The notes beneath the pieces were generated by a model. It saw only the letters and a list, made by a program, of their open reading frames with translations. It was not told the DNA's origin and made no database searches. From an uncultured Ruminococcus sp. (GTDB taxonomy: Bacteria; Bacillota; Clostridia; Oscillospirales; Ruminococcaceae), in contig CAMCRP010000003.1 of NCBI GenBank assembly GCA_945877315.1, positions 43,914-107,913 on the forward strand: 64,000 nt of DNA. The letters are read 5' to 3'. Within the stretch, counting starts at the first letter, position 1. The number at the start of each line of letters is the position of its first letter. This document shows positions 1 through 7,976 of this stretch, in pieces. Both the position numbers and the translations under genes were made by a program.

Positions 1-715
1 CCTTCATTTTGAAGCTGCTTTTTGTCCGCTGATGATTTTTCAGATAGGACATTCCCAGACGCAGAAAGAAAAATTCGTCGAAGGCAAGCCGTTTTTTTGC
101 AAGAATAATTGCCCTGTCGTCCATGGGAAAATGGATATTCTCAACGGCATATTCACGGGTGCAGAGCGTATTTTCCGACAAAATTTCACGGGGCATATAA
201 TCCACAAGAAGGTGCCCGACGCTGTTTATTGCCTCCTTCATGTTGGTGATTATCATGGGATTTGTCAGACCCTCGGTCAGGTGGTAGAGGGGGAGAATTT
301 TGCTGTCGGCGTCCCCGCGAATGACCTGGGGGGAATTCATTTCCCGACGTGTGAAGCCGCCCGTGACCTTGCCGTAAAGGAGAAATTCGCCGTCAGCCTT
401 GAAAACGTCGGCGGCGTAGGGGTTGTTGTAGATAACAACGGTCAGGTCGTCGGTGCTGTCGGTCACGATTATTTTGAAAACGGTAAGCCCCTTGCGTATC
501 CTTGCGGGCTGCATTATCTGCTTGACGGTGCAGCAGATGACGTTATATTCGTTCAGGACAGTTTCCGAAATGCTGACGGGTGAGGTGTAGTCGATATATC
601 CTCGGGGGAATCTGTCCAGCAGGTCGCTGATGGTTTCTATGCCAATTTTTTTATACAGCTTTGCCCGCTTTTCGCCGACGCCTTTCAGGTTTGTTATGGG
701 GTCAGATAAGGTCAT
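1..715 (-). CDS. recG: ATP-dependent DNA helicase RecG, N-terminal part (runs off the window)
   Basis: Reading the minus strand from an ATG at 715 gives an open frame to the window edge, about 238 codons. It begins LTDPITNLKGVGEKRAKLYK, the helix-hairpin-helix opening of RecG, and continues with FPRGYIDYTSP and an OB-fold wedge domain. The later stretch with YHLTEGLTN and LAFDEFFFLRLGM matches RecG before its helicase motifs. RecG remodels stalled forks and branched DNA. AGGA lies 11 bases upstream of the ATG; a GTG at 724 is possible but too close to that ribosome site. The helicase domains lie outside the window. Confidence 0.88.
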   Translation of the reverse strand, partial: MTLSDPITNLKGVGEKRAKLYKKIGIETISDLLDRFPRGYIDYTSPVSISETVLNEYNVICCTVKQIMQPARIRKGLTVFKIIVTDSTDDLTVVIYNNPYAADVFKADGEFLLYGKVTGGFTRREMNSPQVIRGDADSKILPLYHLTEGLTNPMIITNMKEAINSVGHLLVDYMPREILSENTLCTREYAVENIHFPMDDRAIILAKKRLAFDEFFFLRLGMSYLKNHQRTKSSFKMK

Positions 716-779
716 TTGGTTCACCGTCCTTTTTTATTATTATAACGCAGATTTTTTGGAAAAGCAAGAGGCTGAAATA

Positions 780-1020
780 AATGTGAAAAGTGAAAAGTGA
801 AAAGTGGAGTTATTATACTAATTTTCTATCGTAAAGTTGACAAAAAATTCGTGCAAAAGCTTGCGTATATGGGTTTTGTGCGGATTTTGAAATCTTTGAT
901 TTTGTCTATACTTTGATTAGAAATTAGTATTAGTATTACCTACACTGATCGTTTATGTCACTAAAAATTCACTCTCCGCATTATTTTAAATTTCACTTTC
1001 CACTTTTCACTCTTCACATT
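780..1020. repeat. GTGAAAA palindromic element with an insertion in its loop
   Basis: The left arm carries tandem GTGAAAA heptamers ending in GTGGAG. The right arm is the complement (TTCACTTTCC, CACTTTTCACTCTTCACATT). The arms are about 30 bp and inverted. The same arms occur at 7907-7976 with a short loop and at 20406-20614 with another insert. It fills the gap between recG and the next gene; nothing suggests coding. Confidence 0.75.
815..930. mobile_element. Miniature inverted-repeat element nested in the GTGAAAA palindrome
   Basis: The segment starts ATACTAATTTTCTAT and ends with near-complementary ATTAGAAATTAGTAT. Its core AAAAGCTTGCGTATATGGG also occurs in the element at 57317-57419. 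It has no coding capacity. It looks like a divergent member of the ATACTAAACAC family, but its termini differ from the three clear copies, so family membership is tentative. Confidence 0.55.
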
Positions 1021-1021
1021 T

Positions 1022-1059
1022 AAAAAAATCTCCCCCGCCGTCCATAGAACAGCGAGGGA
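1022..1059 (-). terminator. Rho-independent terminator after the small membrane-protein pair
   Basis: On the minus strand, just after the stop at 1065, CCCTCGC pairs with GCGGGGG and is followed by AGATTTTTTT. Confidence 0.7.
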
Positions 1060-1064
1060 AATAT

Positions 1065-1394
1065 TCAGTCTTTTCGATTAACACTATCCTCCAGCACCAT
1101 AGCGTGTACAAATGCACCCATGCCGATGCTTGCCAGTCTGCTGCCGTAAGCAACGGGCTCTATCCCCGAAAATACGGCAAACAGCGTCAGCAGAGAGAAC
1201 ACGGAGGTCCCCATTATCAGCATAGTTTTCGCAACGTCACCCTGCTTTTTTCCGCAGAATATCCCTTTTGAATAATAGCTGCGGAACATAAACCTATGAC
1301 GGAACGCCTGACTGTCCGACTGCCAACTGAAAAACAGCATACTGAGCAGATACCCCAGAACGCCGCTTGCAAGGCATTTCAAAAACTCTGTCAT
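1065..1394 (-). CDS. Small hypothetical membrane protein
   Basis: A 109-residue protein with a hydrophobic N-terminal helix (about residues 7-24) and a second membrane stretch near residues 58-80. The loop between them is rich in aromatic and basic residues. I do not recognise a family. The start overlaps the upstream gene's stop by four bases (ATGA type), so the two are probably translated together. A terminator follows directly. No motif suggests an enzyme. Confidence 0.6.
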   Translation of the reverse strand: MTEFLKCLASGVLGYLLSMLFFSWQSDSQAFRHRFMFRSYYSKGIFCGKKQGDVAKTMLIMGTSVFSLLTLFAVFSGIEPVAYGSRLASIGMGAFVHAMVLEDSVNRKD

Positions 1395-1744
1395 ATGATT
1401 GATATGTCGCCTACGAATGGAAGAGTTTTTGCCTTCATTCGCAGTGCGTTTATTATCTGGAAGATGGTTATAATGCCGAGAATTCCGTCAAGAATTCCGA
1501 AAAGCCAGCCGATAATTCCTCCGAGAATGGGCACATTTTTGAGAATAGCCAGAATAATGTTCATAATTACTCCGACTATCAGCAGGAAACAGCCCTGATT
1601 GGCGTAGAAATTGATGTACTTGGAATCTCCCATTACCATCTTTATCCAAAAAAGCACGGGAACAACGCTGATCGCTGCCACTATCCTGTTGTTGCTCATA
1701 TCGTCATAGGTGTAGTCAAAGGTCTTATCCTCCTGAATTTTCAT
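1391..1744 (-). CDS. Small hypothetical membrane protein (DUF4870-like appearance)
   Basis: A 117-residue protein preceded by AAAGGAG. After a polar N-terminus it has three hydrophobic stretches. The FYANQGCFLLIVGVI segment, followed by a glycine-rich helix, recalls small DUF4870/TM2-like membrane proteins; this is appearance only. It is the first gene of a two-gene unit, overlapping the next gene by four bases. Function unknown. Confidence 0.6.
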   Translation of the reverse strand: MKIQEDKTFDYTYDDMSNNRIVAAISVVPVLFWIKMVMGDSKYINFYANQGCFLLIVGVIMNIILAILKNVPILGGIIGWLFGILDGILGIITIFQIINALRMKAKTLPFVGDISII

Positions 1745-1813
1745 AAATGTATCTCCTTTCTCTTTTTGGGATTGTATTTACTGCGGAACGAGGAACACAT
1801 CCCCTACATTTTT

Positions 1814-2977
1814 TTAGCCGATAGCTCTTACCTTGATAACGCCGTCAACAGCGGAGAGCTTGCTTGTAATCTCGTCGGTAACATCGCCCACAGCGTCAAT
1901 AATGGTGTATGCGTAGTCCTTCTTGGACTTGTTCAGCATATTTTCGATATTGATTCCCGCATCGCCCAGAACTGTTGTCAGCTGAGAGATGATAGAGGGA
2001 ACGTTCTTGTGGATAACGCAAACCTTTGTGCCCACTGCGGACATTTCTGCGTTGGGGAAATTAACGGAGTTTCTGATATTTCCGTTTTCGATGTAGTCGA
2101 TAAGCTCCTTAGCTGCCATGATTGCGCAGTTGTCCTCGGACTCGGGTGTAGATGCGCCGAGATGAGGAGTGGGGATAACGTTCTTCACGCCGAGAATATC
2201 ATCAGCGGGGAAGTCAACGGCATATGCGGAAACCTTGCCGCTTTCCAGAGCCTTGGTGATATCTGCATTGTTTACCAGCTCACCTCTTGCGAAATTGAGG
2301 ATACGGACGCCGTCCTTCATCTGAGCGATGGTTTCTTCTCTGATAGTATCCTTAGTTTCGGCATTGTAAGGAACGTGGATTGTGATATAATCGGACACGG
2401 CGTAAAGGTCTTTAAGGTCTGTTACCACCTTAACGGAGGGGGACAGGCTGAGTGCCGCATTTACGGACAGGAAGGGGTCATATCCCACAACGTCCATACC
2501 GAGAGAGATAGCAGCGTTTGCAACCAGAGCACCGATGGCACCCAGACCGATGATGCCGAGAGTCTTGCCCATGATCTCGGGGCCTACGAACTGAGCCTTG
2601 CCCTTTTCGACCATTTTGCTCACTTCTGCGCCGTTGCCCTTGAGGGAGTTTGCCCATGCGATACCGTCGGAGATCTTTCTGGAGGTCATAAGCAGTGCGC
2701 AGAGAACCAGCTCCTTAACGGCGTTTGCGTTTGCGCCGGGGGTGTTGAATACGCAGATACCCTGTTCGGAGCATCTGTCGATGGGAATATTGTTTACGCC
2801 TGCACCTGCTCTTGCAATAGCCAGCAGATTGTCGCCAAACTGCATATCGTGCATAGCGGCAGAGCGTACCATAATAGCGTCGGGATTTTGGATATCGTCT
2901 GCTACGTTATATTTTGCCTTGTCAAAATTATCCGTACCGCAGGCGGAGATCTTGTTTAATGTCTGAACATTTATCAT
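1814..2977 (-). CDS. serA: D-3-phosphoglycerate dehydrogenase, short form with ACT domain
   Basis: This is the first enzyme of serine synthesis, oxidising 3-phosphoglycerate with NAD in the cytoplasm. The 387-residue protein has the D-2-hydroxyacid dehydrogenase fold. GLGAIG at 144-149 is the NAD-binding glycine motif, and NFARGELV and TPHLGASTPES carry the catalytic Arg/His region. The C-terminal 70 residues (KVCVIHKNVPSIISQL) form an ACT domain, which in relatives gives serine feedback. GGAGG precedes the ATG by nine bases. It lies 22 bp after serC, so the two form a serC-serA operon. Confidence 0.95.
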   Translation of the reverse strand: MINVQTLNKISACGTDNFDKAKYNVADDIQNPDAIMVRSAAMHDMQFGDNLLAIARAGAGVNNIPIDRCSEQGICVFNTPGANANAVKELVLCALLMTSRKISDGIAWANSLKGNGAEVSKMVEKGKAQFVGPEIMGKTLGIIGLGAIGALVANAAISLGMDVVGYDPFLSVNAALSLSPSVKVVTDLKDLYAVSDYITIHVPYNAETKDTIREETIAQMKDGVRILNFARGELVNNADITKALESGKVSAYAVDFPADDILGVKNVIPTPHLGASTPESEDNCAIMAAKELIDYIENGNIRNSVNFPNAEMSAVGTKVCVIHKNVPSIISQLTTVLGDAGINIENMLNKSKKDYAYTIIDAVGDVTDEITSKLSAVDGVIKVRAIG

Positions 2978-2999
2978 TGGAAATTACCTCCGAAATCAA

Positions 3000-4082
3000 T
3001 TACTTGTTTGCTGCTTCAAATTCCTTCATGAATGCAACCAGCTTCTCGCAGCCTTCGATAGGCATAGCATTGTAAACGGATGCTCTCATGCCGCCGACGG
3101 AACGATGTCCTTTAAGGTTGATAAAGCCTGCCTTCTTAGCTTCGGAAACGAACTTAGCGTCCAGCTCCTCGTTGCCTGTTACGAAGGGGATATTCATGAG
3201 AGAACGATCCTTGCCCGATACGGTTGCGGAGAACATTTCGGAGCTGTCAAGGAAATCGTAAATGATAGCTGCCTTCTTTTCGTTATGAACCTTCATAGCC
3301 TCCAGACCGCCCATCTGCTTAACCCATTCAAGGACAAGCTTCAAAATGTAGATGGAGTATGTAGGAGGTGTGTTGTACATAGAGCCGTTGTCTGCGTGGA
3401 TCTGATAGTTGAGCATAGTGGGGCAGATGTCCATAGCGTTGCCGATAAGATCCTCTCTTACGATAACAACGGTCAGACCTGCGGGACCCATATTCTTCTG
3501 TGCGCCTGCGTAGATCATACCGTACTTGGAAACATCAACGGGTTCGGACAGAATACAGGAGGACAGATCGGCTACCAGAGGAACGTTGCCTGTGTCGGGC
3601 AGCTCGGTGAAGCGTGTGCCGTAGATGGTGTTGTTCTGGCAGATGTGGAAATAGTCTGCTTCGGGGTCGAACTTGGACTTATCCAGCTCGGGGATATATG
3701 AGAATGTCTTATCCTTAGAAGAAGCGATAACATTGCACTTGCCGTATCTGGAAGCTTCCTGATAAGCCTTGTTAGCCCACTGACCTGTAATAACAAAATC
3801 AGCCTTGTTGTTCTTGTTCATCAGGTTCAGGGGTATCATTGCAAACTGTGTGGACGCACCGCCCTGGAGGAACAGAACCTTGTAGTTATCGGGGATAGAC
3901 ATTACCTCTCTGAGCATTGCCTCTGTTTCCTTGATGATTGCGTCATACTCCTTGGAACGGTGGGACATTTCCATTACGGACTCGCCTGTGCCGTTATAAT
4001 CGAGCATTTCGTCTGCTGCCTTTTTAAGAACATATTCCGGAAGCATAGCCGGACCTGCGCTAAAGTTATAAACTCTTGACAT
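3000..4082 (-). CDS. serC: Phosphoserine aminotransferase
   Basis: This PLP enzyme makes phosphoserine from 3-phosphohydroxypyruvate and glutamate, the step after SerA. The N-terminus VYNFSAGPAMLP is diagnostic. The PLP lysine lies in YAGAQKNMGPAG, and GHRSVGGMRAS near the C-terminus binds the substrate phosphate in relatives. I place the start at the ATG before SRVYNF because GGAGG sits eight bases upstream; an ATG 15 bases earlier lacks a site. About 360 residues, the normal length. Confidence 0.95.
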   Translation of the reverse strand: MSRVYNFSAGPAMLPEYVLKKAADEMLDYNGTGESVMEMSHRSKEYDAIIKETEAMLREVMSIPDNYKVLFLQGGASTQFAMIPLNLMNKNNKADFVITGQWANKAYQEASRYGKCNVIASSKDKTFSYIPELDKSKFDPEADYFHICQNNTIYGTRFTELPDTGNVPLVADLSSCILSEPVDVSKYGMIYAGAQKNMGPAGLTVVIVREDLIGNAMDICPTMLNYQIHADNGSMYNTPPTYSIYILKLVLEWVKQMGGLEAMKVHNEKKAAIIYDFLDSSEMFSATVSGKDRSLMNIPFVTGNEELDAKFVSEAKKAGFINLKGHRSVGGMRASVYNAMPIEGCEKLVAFMKEFEAANK

Positions 4083-4160
4083 TGAAAAGACCTCCAATAT
4101 TAATTATGATGTCCGACTCTTTCTCTCCCTAAAGTTAAAGCGTCCAACATATACACTTTT

Positions 4161-4189
4161 ATTATATTACCGTTTTCATAATTTGTCAA
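4161..4189 (-). promoter_or_regulatory. Sigma-A type promoter for serC-serA
   Basis: On the minus strand, TTGACA (4189-4184) and TATAAT (4166-4161) are separated by 17 bases, about 80 bp upstream of the serC start. Both hexamers are perfect consensus. Confidence 0.75.
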
Positions 4190-4318
4190 CTGTTTATTTT
4201 GCTTTAAAATGTTAAAAATCGCTCAAAGCGGTTCTTTAGATTTTCCTTATACTTTTCAAAGGATTTTTTTATTATTATCTGTTATAATGAGATAAGTTCA
4301 ATTCGGGGAGATGATAAA

Positions 4319-5161
4319 ATGCTGCTGATAATTATTGCTCTTATTGCCGTGACCGCCGTATTTGCCGTAAAAAACCGAAAAACGCTGAAAAATTACTCCG
4401 AAAAAGATTTTGCCGTTGTGCTGACAAAATGTATCGGCGGAATCTTCCTTATTGCAATGATGATAGTTTATACGATCGCATTGACAAATATAACTATATC
4501 AAATAAAGCACATTTTGAGTTCCACAAGAGGGGAAACAGAGATTCAGACGCAAAACTGCTGGTGACTAATCTTAACGAATATGCAAGGCTTTCAGCCGAA
4601 AACGGTTTTGCCGTACCCGACGGGACGGTATTCACATTTACAATTGATAAGCAATCAGAGGACAAAAACGCCGTAAAATACGACGGCACCCCCGAGGACG
4701 CTCTTATTTATCTGCAATGCTTTATGGGCTTCAACGACGAAGCAATGTACTGCATAGCCGAATATCATTCCGACGGCAATACCATGGGAGTTATTTGCCT
4801 AAACGGAAAATCTCCCGTAGGCATACACCCTTTTAAGCTTGATAATAATAATCTGATAAAAACCGAAAACGGCTATGAGGTTTACAGCGGCGGAAGGCTT
4901 ATCGGCTTTATGCGGTGCAGCAGTGATTCTTCTAAAGATAAAATACTCGTTATTGGCTGTATTATTGCAGCTGCGGAGGCGGTTTTCGGTATGGTTTTCC
5001 CCGTTCAGACAGTTAAGCTTATGAAAATCGACGCTGAATGTACAGGAAGAAAGCGGAAATTCGGTGAAGCTTTTTCACGTTCTGTTGTTATGATGATCGT
5101 CGGGCTGACTGTTTTTCTGATGCTGACGATATTTGTTTTTAAGGCATTAAGTTTGATATAA
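4319..5161 (+). CDS. Hypothetical membrane protein
   Basis: A 280-residue protein with a GGGGAG ribosome site. It has an N-terminal membrane helix (residues 1-17), a second near 38-58, a polar central domain of about 150 residues, and two C-terminal helices (about 203-225 and 252-278). The central domain probably lies outside the membrane or between helices. I do not recognise a family. It is a single gene closed by a strong terminator at 5168-5203. Confidence 0.65.
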   Translation: MLLIIIALIAVTAVFAVKNRKTLKNYSEKDFAVVLTKCIGGIFLIAMMIVYTIALTNITISNKAHFEFHKRGNRDSDAKLLVTNLNEYARLSAENGFAVPDGTVFTFTIDKQSEDKNAVKYDGTPEDALIYLQCFMGFNDEAMYCIAEYHSDGNTMGVICLNGKSPVGIHPFKLDNNNLIKTENGYEVYSGGRLIGFMRCSSDSSKDKILVIGCIIAAAEAVFGMVFPVQTVKLMKIDAECTGRKRKFGEAFSRSVVMMIVGLTVFLMLTIFVFKALSLI

Positions 5162-5167
5162 AATTTT

Positions 5168-5203
5168 GAGCATATCGGAAAATCTGCCGATATGCTCTTT
5201 TTT
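5168..5203 (+). terminator. Rho-independent terminator
   Basis: GAGCATATCGG pairs perfectly with CCGATATGCTC and is followed by TTTTTT, seven bases after the preceding stop. Confidence 0.85.
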
Positions 5204-5222
5204 CGTGAAAAATCTGCGTTTC

Positions 5223-5504
5223 TTAATGACTTCTTACATTCTCATAATGCGACCACATACTGAGTATCCTTACCGTTTTTTCTTCCTCAAAAACCTCATA
5301 AACCAGCCTGTGTTGTATGTTTATTCGGCGGGACAAAAATCCTTTCAGATTACCCACAAGTGCTTCATAGGGCGGTGGGTTTCGGTATGGGTCTTCGGAT
5401 ATTACCTTCAGCAAACGTCTTGCGTTTTCTTCAAGACCCGATTGCTTTAGCAATTTCTTATGCTTTTCGGCTGCCTTTGAAAATCTTATCGTATACATTA
5501 CCAT
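5223..5504 (-). CDS. yoeB: YoeB-family toxin (ribosome-dependent mRNA interferase)
   Basis: A 93-residue protein of the Txe/YoeB family. The family signature is visible: FSKAAEKHKKLLKQSG at the start, RNPPPYEALVGNLKGFLSRRI in the middle and IQHRLVYEVFEEE plus SMWSHYEN at the end, including the C-terminal His-Tyr pair. Members cut mRNA in the ribosomal A site when their antitoxin is lost. It overlaps the antitoxin gene by 7 bases. A second in-frame ATG (MYTI) overlaps the antitoxin stop as TAATG and could be the real start. Confidence 0.88.
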   Translation of the reverse strand: MVMYTIRFSKAAEKHKKLLKQSGLEENARRLLKVISEDPYRNPPPYEALVGNLKGFLSRRINIQHRLVYEVFEEEKTVRILSMWSHYENVRSH

Positions 5505-5749
5505 TCCTCATTTTCGTCATATACCGAACATTCGCTGAGAGGTTCTTTTGAAGCTGATAATATTTCGTCCTCCAGACCGGGGACAGATGTAATGTACAGA
5601 GATTCCATAATATTTCTGTAATCCTGCTCACTCATAATAATTGCGTTTCCGTTTTTTGAGCTGACATTTATAACATCGTTATAAGAAACTGCCTGTTCAA
5701 TGTATTCAAACAGATTTTTTCGCAGATTGGTTATGTTTGTGTTGGTCAT
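5498..5749 (-). CDS. yefM: YefM/Phd-family antitoxin
   Basis: An 83-residue antitoxin. Its N-terminal half (TNLRKNLFEYIEQAV, then VINVSSKNGNAIIMSEQDYRNIMESLY) is the Phd/YefM DNA-binding fold. The acidic C-terminal tail would wrap the toxin. The family represses its own operon, more strongly when bound to toxin. AAGGAGG precedes the ATG, and the promoter upstream carries the expected operator. It is the first gene of the pair. Confidence 0.87.
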   Translation of the reverse strand: MTNTNITNLRKNLFEYIEQAVSYNDVINVSSKNGNAIIMSEQDYRNIMESLYITSVPGLEDEILSASKEPLSECSVYDENEEW

Positions 5750-5768
5750 ATAAATGCCTCCTTTTTAA

Positions 5769-5801
5769 GTACATTATACTGTACATATTTTTGATTGTCA
5801 A
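5769..5801 (-). promoter_or_regulatory. Promoter and palindromic TGTACA operator of the toxin-antitoxin operon
   Basis: On the minus strand, TTGACA (5801-5796) and TATAAT (5778-5773) have 17-base spacing. The palindrome GTACATTATACTGTAC (5769-5784) covers the -10 box and contains the TGTACA core known from the E. coli yefM operator. Repression by the complex would block polymerase directly. Confidence 0.7.
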
Positions 5802-5903
5802 GGGAAAATGTATCAGCATATGATAATTGTATATTCTCATATTCAATATATACAAACAGAACCCAAAATAATCGTAAAAATCCACAACATCGCAAAAAAA
5901 CTA

Positions 5904-5932
5904 TTGCAAAACGGGGAGAAAAATAGTATAAT
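5904..5932 (+). promoter_or_regulatory. Sigma-A type promoter for the PilZ gene
   Basis: TTGCAA (5904-5909), a 17-base spacer, then TATAAT (5927-5932), 29 bp before the ATG. Confidence 0.6.
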
Positions 5933-5961
5933 AGAAGTATGTATGAAAAGGAGGAGCATTA

Positions 5962-6618
5962 ATGGTAAATAAGGATAAAATAATCAAGGTAACCATTTAC
6001 AGCAATGACGGCAAAACGCTGTTTTCCTCCAATTCTATCGATTGGCCCAAGGACTTCTTCAAGTTCAAACACAAGGAGCTTTGCGTTATCAAGGGCAAAA
6101 ATATCCTCGACCTGCACAAGGACACACCCGTTACCGTGATCTTCGAGTACCGTGACGGAACAAGAGTCCAGTGTGACACGGTCATTGACATCTGCACAGA
6201 GCATCAGATAAATATCCACGTTGATGACGGCAAGGTGCTGGAGGAGCGCAGACGTTCCTTCAAAATAAGCGTCGATCTGCCCGGACAGATCTCTTTTTTT
6301 ACAAGGGACGAGGAAACCTTGCAGTTTGAGGACCCTATCGAATGCAAAATTAAAAATATCAATCTGGGAGGAGTTTTCTTTTCCTGCGATTATGAATTTA
6401 TGAAGGGTGACTGCGTTTCCCTTTCTTTGTTTGACGGGCAAATGGATCTTCTTACGGAAATTTTACGGCTCCAGCCGGATAATAACGGCAATCTTCTTGG
6501 CTACGGCTGCAAATTTCAGGGCATTACCCCTCAGCAGGAGGAGAAGATAGCAAGGTATATTTTTGAGGTTCAGCTTGCGGAAAGAGAAAAAAGAAGGAAG
6601 CTTGCGGGCGGACTTTGA
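5962..6618 (+). CDS. PilZ-domain protein (possible cyclic-di-GMP effector)
   Basis: A 218-residue soluble protein. Residues 1-90 form a beta-rich N-terminal domain, as in YcgR-type proteins. From about residue 92 comes a PilZ domain: ERRRSFKI (the RxxxR nucleotide-binding segment, with lysine at the last basic position) and later NINLGGVFFSC (the D/NxSxxG element). PilZ domains with both motifs bind cyclic-di-GMP; the Arg-to-Lys change means binding cannot be assumed. GGAGG lies upstream. A ParA-type ATPase and a ComFB-like gene follow on the same strand 98 bp later. Confidence 0.75.
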   Translation: MVNKDKIIKVTIYSNDGKTLFSSNSIDWPKDFFKFKHKELCVIKGKNILDLHKDTPVTVIFEYRDGTRVQCDTVIDICTEHQINIHVDDGKVLEERRRSFKISVDLPGQISFFTRDEETLQFEDPIECKIKNINLGGVFFSCDYEFMKGDCVSLSLFDGQMDLLTEILRLQPDNNGNLLGYGCKFQGITPQQEEKIARYIFEVQLAEREKRRKLAGGL

Positions 6619-6716
6619 TATAAGCATCGGACGGCTTTTCCTGTTTTCGGGGAAAGCCGTATTCATAGTAAACGTTGTATATATTTGTCGTTTACCGATA
6701 ATAACGGAGGAAGTAT

Positions 6717-7472
6717 ATGGCTAGGATAATAGCTGTTACAAATCAGAAGGGCGGCGTGGGGAAAACCACCACCGTTTCGGGTCTGGCGGGGGAATTTACC
6801 GCACAGAAGAAGCGTGTTCTGGCGATAGACCTTGACCCTCAGGGGAATCTCAGCTTTAGTCTTGGCGCAGATGAGCTGGGCATTACCATTCATGAGGTGC
6901 TGACGGGGGAGGTAACTCTTTCTTCCGCCATAAAGCACACCGACAACTGCGATGTTATCACCTCAAACATTCTCCTGAGCGGCACCGAGCTGGAGCTGAA
7001 AACATCGGGCAGAGAGTTTATACTGAAAAATAAGCTCAAGGAAGCCGCCGACGATTACGATTATATCCTTCTTGACACGCCCCCTGCGCTGAATATACTT
7101 ACCATAAACGCCTATACTGCTGCGAATGACCTTATTATCCCTATGACGGCGGAAATTCTGTCATTGCAGGGAATTGCACAGCTTAAAGAAACCATCATTG
7201 CCGTTAAGAAATATTATAACAAGGAAATGGACGTAAGAGGTATTCTTCTTACGAGATATAACCCGAAATATCAGCTGACTAAGGACGTTGAAGAAATGGT
7301 GCAGATAGTCGCAGACCAGCTGGACACGGTGATACTTAACACGAAAATTTCCCCCTGTATTTCGGCTGCGGAGGCTCCCGCACATCAGAAAACCGTCCGC
7401 CGGTATGCTCCGAGATGCAAGGCGGCAAAGGAATACAAGGCACTTGCTGAGGAGTTGTACTGTAACATATGA
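6717..7472 (+). CDS. Orphan ParA/Soj-family ATPase
   Basis: A 251-residue deviant Walker A ATPase. TNQKGGVGKTTTVSGLA is the P-loop with the signature lysine, AIDLDPQGN is the A' motif and LLDTPPALN is Walker B. The C-terminal ISAAEAPAHQKTV matches the ISEAP region of Soj proteins. There is no adjacent ParB gene; the chromosomal Soj is encoded separately at 33081-33878. Orphan ParAs often position other cargo on the nucleoid. It overlaps the ComFB-like gene by four bases and follows the PilZ gene, so a joint role is plausible. GGAGG precedes the ATG. Confidence 0.85.
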   Translation: MARIIAVTNQKGGVGKTTTVSGLAGEFTAQKKRVLAIDLDPQGNLSFSLGADELGITIHEVLTGEVTLSSAIKHTDNCDVITSNILLSGTELELKTSGREFILKNKLKEAADDYDYILLDTPPALNILTINAYTAANDLIIPMTAEILSLQGIAQLKETIIAVKKYYNKEMDVRGILLTRYNPKYQLTKDVEEMVQIVADQLDTVILNTKISPCISAAEAPAHQKTVRRYAPRCKAAKEYKALAEELYCNI

Positions 7473-7906
7473 GTGATGTCAAAACAAACAAAACAAATGC
7501 GGTACTTAACCTGCTGAACCGTTCGGCGGCTGAAAAAAATCCCATTCTTGACGATAAATTCAAGGAGCAGAACATCATTGCCGAGCAGATTGAAAGGGAA
7601 GTCAAGCAGCAGCCCGCCGCCCGTCCCGCTTATACTGCGGGGGTGGAGATAAACGTTATTTCCGAGCTTATTTCCGAGCTGATGCCCGCCGTTTTGAAAC
7701 GCTTTAACTGCTGCACCTGCGACCTTTGCAAGGCGGAAATGTCCGTTGAAGCCCTGACACGCCTTACCTCCGTAAAGGTCACTATCCGCACGGAAAACGA
7801 TATGAAGGCTGCCGAAGAGCTGAAATCACGTCACCGCAGACAGGTCATTGACGAGCTTATCAGGATAGTTCTCGACAGAAGAAAGCTGCCGAAGCACTTG
7901 AATTAA
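7469..7906 (+). CDS. ComFB-like protein
   Basis: A 145-residue protein with a disordered, charged N-terminal 60 residues. A ComFB-type domain follows: INVISELISELMPAVLKRF, then CCTCDLCKAEM, then ALTRL. The paired Cys-x-x-Cys (CTCDLC) and the NV...EL pattern match the family named for B. subtilis ComFB. Cyanobacterial members have been described as cyclic dinucleotide receptors. Start and stop overlap the ParA gene by four bases, implying coupled translation. The stop abuts the GTGAAAA palindrome at 7907. Assignment is by motif memory. Confidence 0.6.
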   Translation: MSDVKTNKTNAVLNLLNRSAAEKNPILDDKFKEQNIIAEQIEREVKQQPAARPAYTAGVEINVISELISELMPAVLKRFNCCTCDLCKAEMSVEALTRLTSVKVTIRTENDMKAAEELKSRHRRQVIDELIRIVLDRRKLPKHLN

Positions 7907-7976
7907 TGTGAAAAGTGAAAAGTGAAGAGTGAAGTTAAAAAAATTCCACTCTTCACTTTTCACTTTTCACTTTCTT
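7907..7976. repeat. Compact GTGAAAA palindrome between convergent genes
   Basis: The left arm is GTGAAAAGTGAAAAGTGAAG and continues as AGTGAA. The right arm is its complement (TTCCACTCTTCACTTTTCAC and on to 7976), with a short A-rich loop. It forms a long hairpin between two convergent genes and may act as a two-way terminator. The last codons of the gene at 7953-8633 (VKSEK) are encoded by the right arm. Confidence 0.8.

Noticed and set aside
783..806. Simple microsatellite GTGAAAA
   Set aside because: The heptamers always occur as inverted arm pairs at several loci, so they are better explained as arms of a palindromic element.
1766..2959. Long plus-strand open frame (about 397 codons) opposite serA
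   Set aside because: It is antisense to a clear serA, lacks a ribosome site and reads as low-complexity Cys/His/Val-rich sequence produced by codon bias on the other strand.
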